From positions 73,645 through 137,644 of the forward strand of contig MKWG01000030.1 in NCBI GenBank assembly GCA_001899685.1: 64,000 nt of DNA, given 5' to 3'. Source of the DNA: Sphingobacteriales bacterium 44-15 (GTDB lineage: Bacteria > Bacteroidota > Bacteroidia > Chitinophagales > Chitinophagaceae). The notes under the pieces were generated by a model. That model saw only the letters and a list, made by a program, of their open reading frames with translations, searched no databases and had not been told where the DNA came from. The position numbers and the translations under genes were made by a program. Below are positions 17,882 to 27,727 of this stretch, one piece after another (the stretch's first letter is position 1; every line of letters begins with the position of its first letter).

Positions 17882-20800
17882 ATGCCTCAAAAAAATTCAC
17901 TTCTGCTATCGGTAAAACGCTTACCAATAAAGCTTTCCGGCCTTTGCCCGGCTTCGCAAAGACGCACGTTTCGTAAAAGTATGCTGTTGTTTTCTTTAGT
18001 ATTATCATCGCTATGTGTATTCCATCAGTTGCAGGCGCAACAGGCGATGGTTGTTAAAGGCAGGGTATTGAATAAAAATTCCGGTGAACCGGTTGCAGGC
18101 GCCTCTGTTACTGTAAAAGGATCGAACAGGGGCGTTTCTACAAGAGAAGACGGGAGCTTCTCTATCAGCATTCCTTCTGCAAATGCTGTGCTGACAATTT
18201 CTTCTGTGGGATATGAAAAGCAGGAGGTAAAAGTTGGCAATACTGCTGAAGAGATTGTGGTGAACATTAACCCCGCCGGCAATGAGCTGAGCGATGTAGT
18301 GATCACAGCGCTCGGTATTCAGCGCAGCGCCAAATCGCTCACTTATGCCACGCAAAAAGTATCAGGCGACCAGCTGAATGAAGTAAGAGATGCAAATATT
18401 GCCAATACCTTAAGCGGTAAGGTAGCAGGTCTTACGGTTACGTCCACTGCAAACGGTCCCGGCGGGGCTACAAGAATCATCTTAAGAGGTAACCGCTCTA
18501 TACAGGGCGACAATAATGCATTGATAGTGGTAGATGGTGTGGCTATTGATAATTCAACTCCGTCGGGCCAGGTGAGAGAAGATGCAGGAAGCAGTAACGC
18601 TGCGCAAAGCGGTAGTGATGGTATTTCCAGTATCAATCCCGATGATATTGAATCCATCAGTGTCATGAAAGGCGCTGCCGGTGCAGCCTTATACGGAAGC
18701 AGGGCAAACAACGGGGTGATCATCATCACTACCAAAAGAGGTAAGCCCGGCAGCGTGAGCGTAAATGTAAATTCAGGGATCAGCATTGAAAATCCGCTGT
18801 CTTTACAAAAACTGCAGGATCAGTACAGCCAGGGTGCCGGAGGAGTGTATTCCACTAATATCGGTACAAATTTTGGAGAAAAAATATCAGGTCAGCAGGT
18901 TACGGATTTTCACGGTAATAATATTTCATTAAAAGCGTATCCCAATAATATCAGGAATTTCTTCAACACAGGATTATCCGTAAATAATTCTGTCGGCGTT
19001 ACGGCAGGTTCTGAAAAAGTACAGGCCTATGTTTCGTATGCCAATAATTATATCAATGGCATTGTGCCTACAAACACATTAAGGAGAAATACTTTTAATG
19101 CCCGTTTTGGTATTAATATTTCAAACCGTTTATCCGTTGATGCCAAAATAACGTATGTATTGCAGGATATTATTAATAAACCGGGCGTTGGCGGAGATGG
19201 CCTGGTGGCTGCCAACTTATACAGAACGCCGGTAAGCGTCAACCTGGAAGAGTACAAAAATTATAAAACCATTTCGGGGGGCGTTGAAAAACCGTATTAC
19301 TGGGTAGGCTCAGATCCGGTATATACCAATCCCTACTGGACAATATACAACACACACCACAATGAAAACAGGAGCAGAGTCATGGGGCTGGCAGCGTTGA
19401 AGTATAAACTTACCGACTGGCTGAATATACAGGCAAGGGTAAGCAATGACAGCTATAACGATTTTGTTACACAATCTTATGCTAATAATACGCCCAATTA
19501 TGCCCGCAAGGCGGGAGGCTACTATTCTGAAGAAAACGACTATATAGCTGAGCGCAACGTAGACTTACTGATCAACGGCACCAACAAGATAGCCGATGGC
19601 TTGAAGATCACGTATAACGTGGGTGCATCTGATCTTGTGCGTTCATTGCGTACCAGGAGAAATATAGCAGATGGTTTAAACATCACCAACAAATATGATT
19701 TGTTGTTTGGAACCGCGCTTACCGCTATAACCAACTTACAGAACAGGGAGATGCAGTCTGTATATGGTACGGCACAATTCTCTTATAATGACTATTTATA
19801 TCTTGACATTACCGCCCGTAACGACTGGTCAAGCACATTACCTTCACCTTATTCCTTCTTTTATCCTTCTATTGGCGCCAATGCTATATTGTCGGATATG
19901 ATGAAGATGCCGGACTGGATCAATTTTCTGAAAGTAAGGGCTTCTTTTTCTAAAGTGGGTAATGACGCGGCTCCATATCTTATTAATCAAACATACAATT
20001 ACATTGCGGGAAATTTTGGCGGATATGTAGCCAGCAGCACTATTAAGTCAATTGGTAATCTTAAACCGGAGCTTACCAGCTCAGTGGAAGCCGGTACGGA
20101 ATGGCGTTTGTTTAATAACCGTTTAGGTTTTGATGTTACCTATTATAAAACAAATTCCAGGAACCAATTGCTGCAAGTTAATATGCCAACGTCATCCGGA
20201 TTTGCTAAATCATATATTAACGCAGGTAATATCCAGAACGCCGGTGTAGAAGTAATGTTGTCGTATAAACCCATTCAATCCAGGAACTTTTCCTGGGATA
20301 TTGGTTTGAACTATGCATTAAACAAGAGTAAAATAATAGAGCTGACTCCTCCCGATGCTCCAATTTATCTCAGCTCCAACCAGAACGGGCGGGTAGCTTC
20401 ACCGGTAGTAAAACAAGGTGGTGAGTTTGGCGATTTGTGGGGATATAAATGGCAGCAGCAGGATGGCAAATTTGTTGTAGGCGATAACGGGCTTCCCATC
20501 AAAAGCGCTTCTATTGAACGGTTAGGTAATTACAATCCCAAATATACCATTGGCTTCAGCAATACATTCAAATATAAAAACTGGGTATTAGGAGTATTGG
20601 TTGATGGAAAATTCGGCGGGGTGGTTGCATCCGGTACTGCAAGCCAGTTGGCTTATGCGGGCGCTTCTGCAATCACATTGCAGCATCGCACAGACACATG
20701 GGTGCTGCCTGCTATCCATGCAGATAAATCAGCCAATGCCACCACAATCAATGCCGAACAGTTCTGGCAAACAGTAGCCCAGGGCGATTATGGCTGGGGA

Positions 20801-21088
20801 GAATTTTTCACCTACGATGCTACTAATGTAAGGTTAAGGGAACTTTCGCTGGGATATGAGTTTACCAGGCTGCCTGGCTTTTTAAAAGCAGCTAAGTTTT
20901 CTTTTGTTGCCAGGAACGTATTTTTTATATACAGGGGAAGCTCCATACTTGATATTCCGGGTATAGGAAAGCAGAAGATGGATTTCGATCCTGAAGTAAG
21001 CTTCGGTAACAGCAATTACCAGGGCATCGAATATTACAACCTGCCTTCTACCAGGAGCCTCGGCATTAATCTTAAGCTTTCATTTTAA
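17882..21088 (+). CDS. SusC/RagA-type TonB-linked outer membrane receptor
   Basis: 1068 residues. The N-terminus has an extended signal region (hydrophobic core about 35-50, ending LQAQ), a carboxypeptidase-regulatory-like beta sandwich (about 57-135, from MVVKGRVLNKNSGEPVAGA), the linker DVVITALGIQR, a plug domain (about 150-285) with VAGLTVTSTANGPGG, RGNRSI and ALIVVDGV, and a TonB-dependent beta-barrel to a terminal phenylalanine (LKLSF). It imports an oligosaccharide together with the SusD partner encoded 13 bp downstream. The GH20 gene after it suggests an amino-sugar glycan. No adjacent FecI/FecR or HTCS regulator is seen; an AraC gene follows GH20. Confidence 0.96.
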   Translation: MPQKNSLLLSVKRLPIKLSGLCPASQRRTFRKSMLLFSLVLSSLCVFHQLQAQQAMVVKGRVLNKNSGEPVAGASVTVKGSNRGVSTREDGSFSISIPSANAVLTISSVGYEKQEVKVGNTAEEIVVNINPAGNELSDVVITALGIQRSAKSLTYATQKVSGDQLNEVRDANIANTLSGKVAGLTVTSTANGPGGATRIILRGNRSIQGDNNALIVVDGVAIDNSTPSGQVREDAGSSNAAQSGSDGISSINPDDIESISVMKGAAGAALYGSRANNGVIIITTKRGKPGSVSVNVNSGISIENPLSLQKLQDQYSQGAGGVYSTNIGTNFGEKISGQQVTDFHGNNISLKAYPNNIRNFFNTGLSVNNSVGVTAGSEKVQAYVSYANNYINGIVPTNTLRRNTFNARFGINISNRLSVDAKITYVLQDIINKPGVGGDGLVAANLYRTPVSVNLEEYKNYKTISGGVEKPYYWVGSDPVYTNPYWTIYNTHHNENRSRVMGLAALKYKLTDWLNIQARVSNDSYNDFVTQSYANNTPNYARKAGGYYSEENDYIAERNVDLLINGTNKIADGLKITYNVGASDLVRSLRTRRNIADGLNITNKYDLLFGTALTAITNLQNREMQSVYGTAQFSYNDYLYLDITARNDWSSTLPSPYSFFYPSIGANAILSDMMKMPDWINFLKVRASFSKVGNDAAPYLINQTYNYIAGNFGGYVASSTIKSIGNLKPELTSSVEAGTEWRLFNNRLGFDVTYYKTNSRNQLLQVNMPTSSGFAKSYINAGNIQNAGVEVMLSYKPIQSRNFSWDIGLNYALNKSKIIELTPPDAPIYLSSNQNGRVASPVVKQGGEFGDLWGYKWQQQDGKFVVGDNGLPIKSASIERLGNYNPKYTIGFSNTFKYKNWVLGVLVDGKFGGVVASGTASQLAYAGASAITLQHRTDTWVLPAIHADKSANATTINAEQFWQTVAQGDYGWGEFFTYDATNVRLRELSLGYEFTRLPGFLKAAKFSFVARNVFFIYRGSSILDIPGIGKQKMDFDPEVSFGNSNYQGIEYYNLPSTRSLGINLKLSF

Positions 21089-21101
21089 AAAAGTAAGGTG
21101 T

Positions 21102-22706
21102 ATGTACAACAATAATAAAACCAATAAACATATAGCAATGCTGCATCGTATTTTTTGTATATCGCTTGTGTGTATAGTGATCAACGGATGTACAAAGGAT
21201 TTTAAATCAACCAATACCAATACCAATTCACTGAGCAGTGTGGGTACCAATGAGTATCCTTACATGTTCTCTTACGCATTAATGAACCCAACACTAAGCC
21301 CTGATAATTTTGAAATTGGTGAGGGCACTATAGCATCGGTATATTCCCAGTTCTTTTCACAGGCGGCAACATCATTTCCTACAGACAGGTATGTGGTGGT
21401 ACAGGCATGGATGCCTGCCTGCTGGAACCCGGTATATGTCAGCGCAGCTCCCCAGTTGAAAACAATTATGGAAAATACAGATCCCCAATCTGCAGAAAAT
21501 GCACTTGCAAATATCTGGTGGACATGGATGTTCCATCGTGTAACAGACTATTTCGGGCCTGTGCCTTATTTTGAAGCGGCTTCCGGTAACTCATCTGTAG
21601 CATATACGCCGCAGGATTCTATTTATTACGATTTTTTCAGCAGGCTGACCAATGCTGTAAATGTGTTAAAAAACCATTTGAGCGAGAAACCATTTGGAAA
21701 TTTTGACCTTTTATATGGAAGTAAAGGCACTCCTGTACCCTACTGGATAAAGTTTGCCAACACATTACGCCTGAGACTGGCAATGCGTATTTCAAAAGTG
21801 GATCCGGCAAGGGCTAAAACAGAAGCTGAAGCGGCAGCGGCGGCAGGCACCCTGGAAGCTACAGGCGATGATGCTTATATGCCGAAAAACAAAGTGTTTT
21901 ACAATGAATACAACGGGCTTGCGGTATCAGCAGGATGGGATGACCTCAGGATGAGTGCTGCAATGGAATCTATCCTGGTGGGATATAATGATCCGCGCCT
22001 GCCCATCTATTTTCAACCTGCAGTGGCAACCGGCGAATACTCCGGCGTGAGAAACGGTTTGACTGCGGCAGAAAAAACCAATGTAGATGCTAATTCCCGT
22101 CCGTATAACTCCAATCTTGGGAAGAGATGGACATACTGGGATCTGAACGTGAATGACTGGAAAACAAATTACGATGTTCCTTTCGACATTATGCATGCCG
22201 CTGAAGCATATTTCCTGAAAGCGGAAGGCACTTTAAATGGCTGGAATATGGGCGGCGAAACTGCAAAGTCTTATTATGAACAGGGTATAAAAACCTCTAT
22301 GGCACAATGGGGCATTACCGATCAGACAGCAATAGATAACTATGTACAGAGCGCTAATAAGCCTGTTGCTACCAATGATTATTTCAATTCTCCTGCAGTA
22401 AACGATTATCCCATTGCATGGAGCGGGGATGCCACCATGCAACGCAAACAGGTGGCACAACAAAAATGGCTGGCGCTCTTCCCAGATGGCATGGAAGGCT
22501 GGGCTGAAGTAAGAAGATCAGGTTACCCGGCCCTGTATCATATTATTCACAGCGATAATCCCGATATTACTCCTGACCAGTTCATCAGAAGAATGACATA
22601 TCTCGATAATGAAACGCAAAGCAACGGCGCCGCCGTAACTAAAGCCGTACAAATGCTGGGCGGCCCGGATAAAGTGACTACACCGCTTTGGTGGGATAAG
22701 AATTAA
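21102..22706 (+). CDS. SusD/RagB-type glycan-binding lipoprotein
   Basis: 534 residues. The signal peptide ends in a lipobox-like VINGC, so the mature protein should be a surface lipoprotein. The sequence fits the SusD/RagB family (SusD-like_2 type): the N-terminal helix, TPR-like helical core, DPRLPIYFQP, the HAAEAYFLKAEG segment and WAEVRRSGYPAL near the C-terminus. It caps the SusC channel and binds the glycan. It is 13 bp after susC, certainly one operon. A 38-bp perfect palindrome follows the stop. Confidence 0.95.
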   Translation: MYNNNKTNKHIAMLHRIFCISLVCIVINGCTKDFKSTNTNTNSLSSVGTNEYPYMFSYALMNPTLSPDNFEIGEGTIASVYSQFFSQAATSFPTDRYVVVQAWMPACWNPVYVSAAPQLKTIMENTDPQSAENALANIWWTWMFHRVTDYFGPVPYFEAASGNSSVAYTPQDSIYYDFFSRLTNAVNVLKNHLSEKPFGNFDLLYGSKGTPVPYWIKFANTLRLRLAMRISKVDPARAKTEAEAAAAAGTLEATGDDAYMPKNKVFYNEYNGLAVSAGWDDLRMSAAMESILVGYNDPRLPIYFQPAVATGEYSGVRNGLTAAEKTNVDANSRPYNSNLGKRWTYWDLNVNDWKTNYDVPFDIMHAAEAYFLKAEGTLNGWNMGGETAKSYYEQGIKTSMAQWGITDQTAIDNYVQSANKPVATNDYFNSPAVNDYPIAWSGDATMQRKQVAQQKWLALFPDGMEGWAEVRRSGYPALYHIIHSDNPDITPDQFIRRMTYLDNETQSNGAAVTKAVQMLGGPDKVTTPLWWDKN

Positions 22707-22737
22707 TCAGTTACAAGTTTCAGGTTTCAGGATACAA

Positions 22738-22775
22738 GAACTATAGGGTTTGCAGCGCTGCAAACCCTATAGTTC
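22738..22775. repeat. 38-bp perfect palindrome after susD
   Basis: Two 19-bp arms with no spacer, starting GAACTATAGGG and meeting at GCAGCGCTGC. It lies 31 bp after the susD stop. There is no T-tract on the plus side, so intrinsic termination is not certain, but the RNA would fold into a very stable hairpin that could attenuate transcription between susD and GH20 or protect the susCD message. It may belong to a dispersed palindrome family. Confidence 0.65.
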
Positions 22776-22903
22776 AATAGCATACTAATGGCTGAAGCTC
22801 AAAGTTCACAGCTACTGGCAGCCTTTGTGTACCTTTGAGTCTTCCTGTCTTTGTGCCTGCCAGGGTTCAAAATAAGTCCAAAGTTTTTTACCTTAAAAAT
22901 TGT

Positions 22904-24973
22904 ATGAAACACTTTTTGTTAATAGTAATAGTTGTAGTAACCGGAGCCCGGCTAAGGAGTCAAAGCACCCGGGAACTTATTCCTGCCCCGCAACAGATCA
23001 AATACCTGCCGGGAAAATTTTTATTGAGTGATCTTTCCGTTTACACTGCTACATCTGATGATGAACAGGTAGTTTTTGCATTGAATGATTTTGTAAAAGC
23101 AACAGAAAAACATTCCGGCATTACCATCAGGAAAGCATCTTCTGCCGCTGCAGCAACTTTGAAATATAAGGTACTGCACAAAGGTTACGAGCTACCTGAC
23201 TATGATCCCTCTTCTGCAGACAACAGGAGAGAGTCATATACGATGAAGATCACTGCCAATAAGATCTATATAGAAGCCTATGCGGCTACGGGCCTGTACT
23301 ATGCGTTGAAAACACTGAGGCAGATGCTGGAGCCGAACGGAAAAGCGTCCTGTTTTCCACTTGCTGAAATTGCTGATGAGCCAAAGCTGAAATACCGCGG
23401 CGTAATGATGGATTTTGCGCATGGCGGCTTACTCAAACCAGATGAGATAAAAAGGCAGATAGATTTCCTTGCCGCATGGAAGTCCAATCAATACTATTTC
23501 TATAATGAAGTAAGTATTCAATTGAAGGGGTATGCGGGCTTGCAATACAAACAATCATATACACAAGCTGAGATCAAAGACATCATTGCTTATGGAAAGG
23601 AGCGGCATATAGATGTGATCCCTTTTGTAGCGTTTTACGGGCACCTGCACGATCTGCTGAAGAATGAAACCTACGCCAACCTAGCTATCGGCAATTACGG
23701 ACATGAGCTCGATCCGCGGAAACCGGAAGTGGCGGCATTGCTCAGGAACTGGATAAAGCAATATGCCAATCTTTTTCACAGCCCGTTCATACATATCGGT
23801 TTTGATGAAACATGGGAAACCAATCGTATCTCCACTGAAAAAGATCCCACGATTGATGCAGAAAAATTATGGATCGACCAGCTGACCCTCCTGAGCGGTG
23901 AGTTAAAAAAATACAACAAAACAGTGCTGGCATGGACGGATATGACTAATTATTATCCCGGGCTGATGGCAAAAGTGCCGGAAAATGTCATTCCTGTAAT
24001 ATGGGAATATTCGCCTGATACGGCTGCGCTGCACAATTTTATGAACCCCGTGCTGAAAGCAAATAAGAAATTTTTTATCCAGCCTGCCGTATCGGGATGG
24101 GGCCATATTTATCCCGCCGCAACCTATACTTACAATAATATTGATTTGTGCCTGGAAGAGGGACTCAAAAAGAATACTATTGGCTTTATCACGTCTGTGT
24201 GGACAGACGCCGTAGAACCTTTTGTAAGACCCTCCTGGTCGTTTATGGCTTACGGCTGCATCAGTGCATGGCAGGGCGCTTCTCCTGACAGAAAAACATT
24301 TGAGCAAAATTTTTATCGGCTCTTGTTTGACACCGCCGGAGCAAAAGTGCAGCAGGCATGCACTAATCTTGCTGCTGCCATTGAAGATTTAAAAAAATGT
24401 TTTGGCAGGAACACCGGTAATATGCCGGGGGGCACCATTATAGAGAGCTGGTCAAATCCTTTCCAGCCGTATTATATGAACATTGTACAATCAAACCCGG
24501 ATGCGTTAAAACAGGCAAGGATAAAATGTGAGGAGGCTGAATATTTACTTGTACAATCCATGCCGGAACTGAACGCTGCTGATAAAGATTTTATTGAATC
24601 ATTGAGAGTAACGGCAAGATTAATGCATTATGAAGCCACCCGCTTTTTATGGGCAAATGTAATCAGTAAACGCTGGGATGAAGCAATGTTGGGGAATAAG
24701 AAAAACAATTTTGTGTTTTACGATATCGGTTATATATGTCACGGACTTATCCAGGATGTAATGGATGAGTTGGGAACGCTGAAAGATGATTATTCCGCGG
24801 CCTGGCTTTCAGAATATATGCCGTATCGAAAAAACACCATTCTCGGCCGCTTTGATGTGGAATACGGGCTTTGGCAAAAGCTGCTGCTGAAACTGATTGA
24901 CTTCCGCATACAGCACCCGGAAGATTATATTGCTCCGCAATCTTTTACAGATACTTTCAAACCGGATTTTTAG
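22904..24973 (+). CDS. beta-N-acetylhexosaminidase, GH20
   Basis: The ATG at 22904 gives a clean signal peptide (MKHFLLIVIVVVTGARLRS) and 690 residues; the frame is open from 22835 but those residues look like non-coding DNA. An N-terminal GH20b domain (about 25-150, from ELIPAPQQIKYLPG) precedes the GH20 catalytic barrel. The barrel is marked by GVMMDFAHGG, DVIPFVAFYGH and HIGFDETWE, where D301-E302 are the expected substrate-assisted catalytic pair. The C-terminal 200 residues are helical. It should remove terminal beta-linked GlcNAc or GalNAc. It lies 197 bp after susD and completes a small polysaccharide-utilisation locus. Confidence 0.92.
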   Translation: MKHFLLIVIVVVTGARLRSQSTRELIPAPQQIKYLPGKFLLSDLSVYTATSDDEQVVFALNDFVKATEKHSGITIRKASSAAAATLKYKVLHKGYELPDYDPSSADNRRESYTMKITANKIYIEAYAATGLYYALKTLRQMLEPNGKASCFPLAEIADEPKLKYRGVMMDFAHGGLLKPDEIKRQIDFLAAWKSNQYYFYNEVSIQLKGYAGLQYKQSYTQAEIKDIIAYGKERHIDVIPFVAFYGHLHDLLKNETYANLAIGNYGHELDPRKPEVAALLRNWIKQYANLFHSPFIHIGFDETWETNRISTEKDPTIDAEKLWIDQLTLLSGELKKYNKTVLAWTDMTNYYPGLMAKVPENVIPVIWEYSPDTAALHNFMNPVLKANKKFFIQPAVSGWGHIYPAATYTYNNIDLCLEEGLKKNTIGFITSVWTDAVEPFVRPSWSFMAYGCISAWQGASPDRKTFEQNFYRLLFDTAGAKVQQACTNLAAAIEDLKKCFGRNTGNMPGGTIIESWSNPFQPYYMNIVQSNPDALKQARIKCEEAEYLLVQSMPELNAADKDFIESLRVTARLMHYEATRFLWANVISKRWDEAMLGNKKNNFVFYDIGYICHGLIQDVMDELGTLKDDYSAAWLSEYMPYRKNTILGRFDVEYGLWQKLLLKLIDFRIQHPEDYIAPQSFTDTFKPDF

Positions 24974-25029
24974 TGAATTTGGTAATTTGAAGTTTGATTT
25001 AGTATCATTGCCGGGAATTGTATTGAACT

Positions 25030-25896
25030 ATGAAGCCGCAATTGCATAAACTTGTTGCTGAGCCTGATTCATCTTTTGTATACAGGCACTGGGAGTGCAG
25101 CTATTTTGATAAGCCCTGGCATTTCCATAAAGAATATGAATTGACGCTCATTGAAAAATCGGAAGGCACCAGGTTTGTTGGCGACCAGATCAGCAGGTTT
25201 CAACCGGACGACCTTATTTTGATCGGTCCCAATATTCCTCACTTATACAGGAACAGCGAACAGTATTATAAAAGCAGTAAGCCCCAGGCAAAATCAATTT
25301 TTATTCATTTCACAGATGATTTCCTGGGAAAATTCTTTTTCGATCTGCCTGAGATGAAGCTGGTACGACGATTATTGAACCGTTCCAATATGGGTTTAGT
25401 GATTGGCGGCGCCACCGCTGAAGAGGTGAGCCGTAAACTGAGGGAAATGGAAGCGGATAATCCGGTGAAGCGCCTTATGAAACTCATGGATATACTGATC
25501 ATACTTTCCACCAGCAAACAACTCACCAATATACTGAGCCAGGAATTTACTGTCAATAATAATAAAGACGCTGCCCGTATTGACCTGGTGTTCCAGTTTA
25601 TTATGAAGAATTATAAAAATGAGATTTACATTGAAGAGATCGCTTCAAAGCTCAACATGAGCATAGGCTCATTCTCCCGTTATTTTAAACACCATACACG
25701 TAAAACCTTCTCCAACTATGTTACGGAGATCAGGATCAGCCAGGCCTGCCAGATGCTGATAGAAGACCGGCATAGTGTTTCTGAAATAGGTTACATGGTC
25801 GGCTTTGAAAACCAATCCAACTTTTACCGGCATTTTAAAAAATATACTGTCTTGACACCTAAAGAATATAAGGCACGTTTTTTCCAGGGGGAGTAA
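25030..25896 (+). CDS. AraC-family transcriptional regulator
   Basis: 288 residues. The N-terminal half (about 15-140) is a cupin-like sensor (CSYFDKPWHFHKEYELTLI, DLILIGPNIPHLY). The C-terminal 100 residues hold the two AraC helix-turn-helix units, IEEIASKLNMSIGSFSRYFKHHTRKTF and VSEIGYMVGFENQSNFYRHFKKYTVLTPKEYK. Such proteins usually bind a sugar and activate nearby catabolic genes. Its position, 56 bp after GH20 and facing the seven-gene catabolic operon, makes either a plausible target. The ligand is unknown. Confidence 0.92.
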   Translation: MKPQLHKLVAEPDSSFVYRHWECSYFDKPWHFHKEYELTLIEKSEGTRFVGDQISRFQPDDLILIGPNIPHLYRNSEQYYKSSKPQAKSIFIHFTDDFLGKFFFDLPEMKLVRRLLNRSNMGLVIGGATAEEVSRKLREMEADNPVKRLMKLMDILIILSTSKQLTNILSQEFTVNNNKDAARIDLVFQFIMKNYKNEIYIEEIASKLNMSIGSFSRYFKHHTRKTFSNYVTEIRISQACQMLIEDRHSVSEIGYMVGFENQSNFYRHFKKYTVLTPKEYKARFFQGE

Positions 25897-26015
25897 CATA
25901 CAGTCCTGCATTTTACCGCAAAGCTGTGCTAAGGGGTATATATAATTGACCGGAAGACCACACTATCAGACTTTTTCACCATTGACTATTCACCATTCAC
26001 CTCTCACGATCATAC

Positions 26016-26762
26016 TCAATATCTCGCCCTCCCTCCCGTAAGATCAAAAGTAAACCCCGTTGTGAAACTGTTTTCCGGAGATACAATATACAAAGCCAGG
26101 TTGGCTGCTTCTTCCAGTGTGCCGCACCGTTTCATGGGTATTTTATCTGTCATATATTTCACCTGCGCATCCGGCATATTATCCACTAATGGTGTACGTA
26201 TAACCGCTGGCGCCATAGCATTTACCGTAATACCGGATTCTGCATATTCAGCCCCCTGCACTTTAGTCATCCCTATCAATGCAGCTTTGGAAGCAGAGTA
26301 AGCCAGCATGCCGGCATTGCCTTCCTTACCTGCTATAGAAGCAAGATGCAAAACTCTTCCATAATGATGCTCCAGCATATTAGGTATAACTGCCTGGGAG
26401 GTATATACGCAGCTCATAAAGTTCACGTCAAATACAAGCTTCAGGTTTTCTATATCTACCTGGTGACTTTTAACATTGGTGATACCGGTTATGCCAACAC
26501 AGTTCACCAGTATATCAATTTTCTTTTCTTTACTGATGACTGCATTCACTTCATCTTTTACCTGTTGCTGATCGGTAACATCAATAGCAACAGGGATTGA
26601 CTGGCTGTCATGGTTACCAAAGTATTCCAGCAACAAATTCCGGTTCAAATCAAAAGCATATACTTTGGCGCCATGCTCCATTAATTTCAATGCTATAGCC
26701 TTACCAATGCCTGAAGCGGCGCCGGTAACGATCGCAGTTTGACTGACTAACCTGTCTGACAT
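26016..26762 (-). CDS. SDR-family NAD(P)-dependent oxidoreductase
   Basis: 248 residues, a classical short-chain dehydrogenase. The Rossmann glycine motif TGAASGIGKA is at about 13-22, CVG replaces the usual NAG at about 88-90, a catalytic serine lies in LASIAG, and YSASK holds the active-site Tyr and Lys. An acidic residue after the second strand (YAFDLNR) favours NAD over NADP. It is the last gene of the seven-gene operon, 37 bp after the DHDPS-family gene. Together with an enolase-superfamily dehydratase and an aldolase-family lyase it probably oxidises a sugar acid or keto-sugar; the exact substrate is not readable. Confidence 0.9.
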   Translation of the reverse strand: MSDRLVSQTAIVTGAASGIGKAIALKLMEHGAKVYAFDLNRNLLLEYFGNHDSQSIPVAIDVTDQQQVKDEVNAVISKEKKIDILVNCVGITGITNVKSHQVDIENLKLVFDVNFMSCVYTSQAVIPNMLEHHYGRVLHLASIAGKEGNAGMLAYSASKAALIGMTKVQGAEYAESGITVNAMAPAVIRTPLVDNMPDAQVKYMTDKIPMKRCGTLEEAANLALYIVSPENSFTTGFTFDLTGGRARY

Positions 26763-26799
26763 GATAATGAATATTTTGGTTAGGATAAGGTTATATGTA

Positions 26800-27717
26800 T
26801 TACAATGACTTTACTAATGCTACTACCCGTTCGTTTAATTCACTTATATACTTCACGGATGAAGCATCGGGTATATACGCCGCTTTCCTCGCAATGCTGT
26901 TGGTCAATACACCACGCGCCTTCAGCAATTCCTTTTCGGCATAATGGAATAACTCCATATTCTGCAGGGAGAAAAATATCTGCGGCATCACTTTTTCAAA
27001 AAGGCTGAATGCTTTATCTGTTTCACCGCGTTTTCTTAATAAAAATACTTTCTGCAGAATATCCGCGACAGCCAGCCCCGGCATTACACCGGCTATGCCG
27101 ATGGGTATTAATTCCAGCATATATAATCCGCCCCAGCCTTCAAACAAGCCGACTTTCCCTTCTGTAACATGAATAATATTTTCAAACTTGGGAGCGCAAA
27201 GGGGTTCTTCTAACTTCAGGTATTTGAAATTAGGATGAGCTTCATTCAGTTTCCTGATAGAGGCTGCGCTTATAGATGATCCGCCGGGATTAAAATCCTG
27301 TATAAGCACCGGAGTGCCTGGTATGGAAGAAAGAAATCCGGACAAATATTCCAGCAGCGAATCTTCAGGCAGGTTGAATATCCTTGGCACAGCCAGTGAA
27401 ATAACATCTGCACCATTGGCTACATTTGCCTGCGCCAGCCTGATAGCAGACCTTAAGGAAGGATGATTGGACTGTGCCACGATCTTAATTCTTCCTTTCG
27501 CCTGGTCCACTGCAATTTTTACTACCTGTAATTTTTCATCATCGGTAAGCTTATAAAACTCGCTTGCATAAGCAGGCAGGCAGGCAGCCTCTATGCCGCA
27601 TGAGCAGGCAAAGTCTACCAGCCTTCTTAATGCATCTTCATCTATTTCTTCATTTTCTGTAAAAGGCGTTGGTATTATAGGTATAACTCCTTCCAATAAT
27701 TTGTCTGAAGATTTCAT
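26800..27717 (-). CDS. dihydrodipicolinate synthase / N-acetylneuraminate lyase family protein
   Basis: 305 residues, a full-length (beta/alpha)8 class I aldolase-family protein. The Schiff-base lysine is visible in FKYLKLEEP. The usual YNxP tyrosine motif is replaced by IQDFNPGG, as in several non-DHDPS branches. The usual GTTGE loop is changed to PAYASEF, so true dihydrodipicolinate synthesis is unlikely. Family members with such changes cleave or dehydrate 2-keto-3-deoxy sugar acids. It sits between the DMT transporter (10 bp) and the SDR gene (37 bp) in the operon, which supports a catabolic lyase. Confidence 0.88.
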   Translation of the reverse strand: MKSSDKLLEGVIPIIPTPFTENEEIDEDALRRLVDFACSCGIEAACLPAYASEFYKLTDDEKLQVVKIAVDQAKGRIKIVAQSNHPSLRSAIRLAQANVANGADVISLAVPRIFNLPEDSLLEYLSGFLSSIPGTPVLIQDFNPGGSSISAASIRKLNEAHPNFKYLKLEEPLCAPKFENIIHVTEGKVGLFEGWGGLYMLELIPIGIAGVMPGLAVADILQKVFLLRKRGETDKAFSLFEKVMPQIFFSLQNMELFHYAEKELLKARGVLTNSIARKAAYIPDASSVKYISELNERVVALVKSL

Positions 27718-27727
27718 ATTATAATGT

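Noticed and set aside
22738-22775. Palindrome after susD as an ordinary intrinsic terminator
   Set aside because: No T-tract follows on either strand, so it is listed as a palindromic repeat.
26800-27717. dapA (dihydrodipicolinate synthase) for lysine synthesis
   Set aside because: The pyruvate-side GTTGE loop and the YNxP tyrosine are altered and the neighbours are catabolic.
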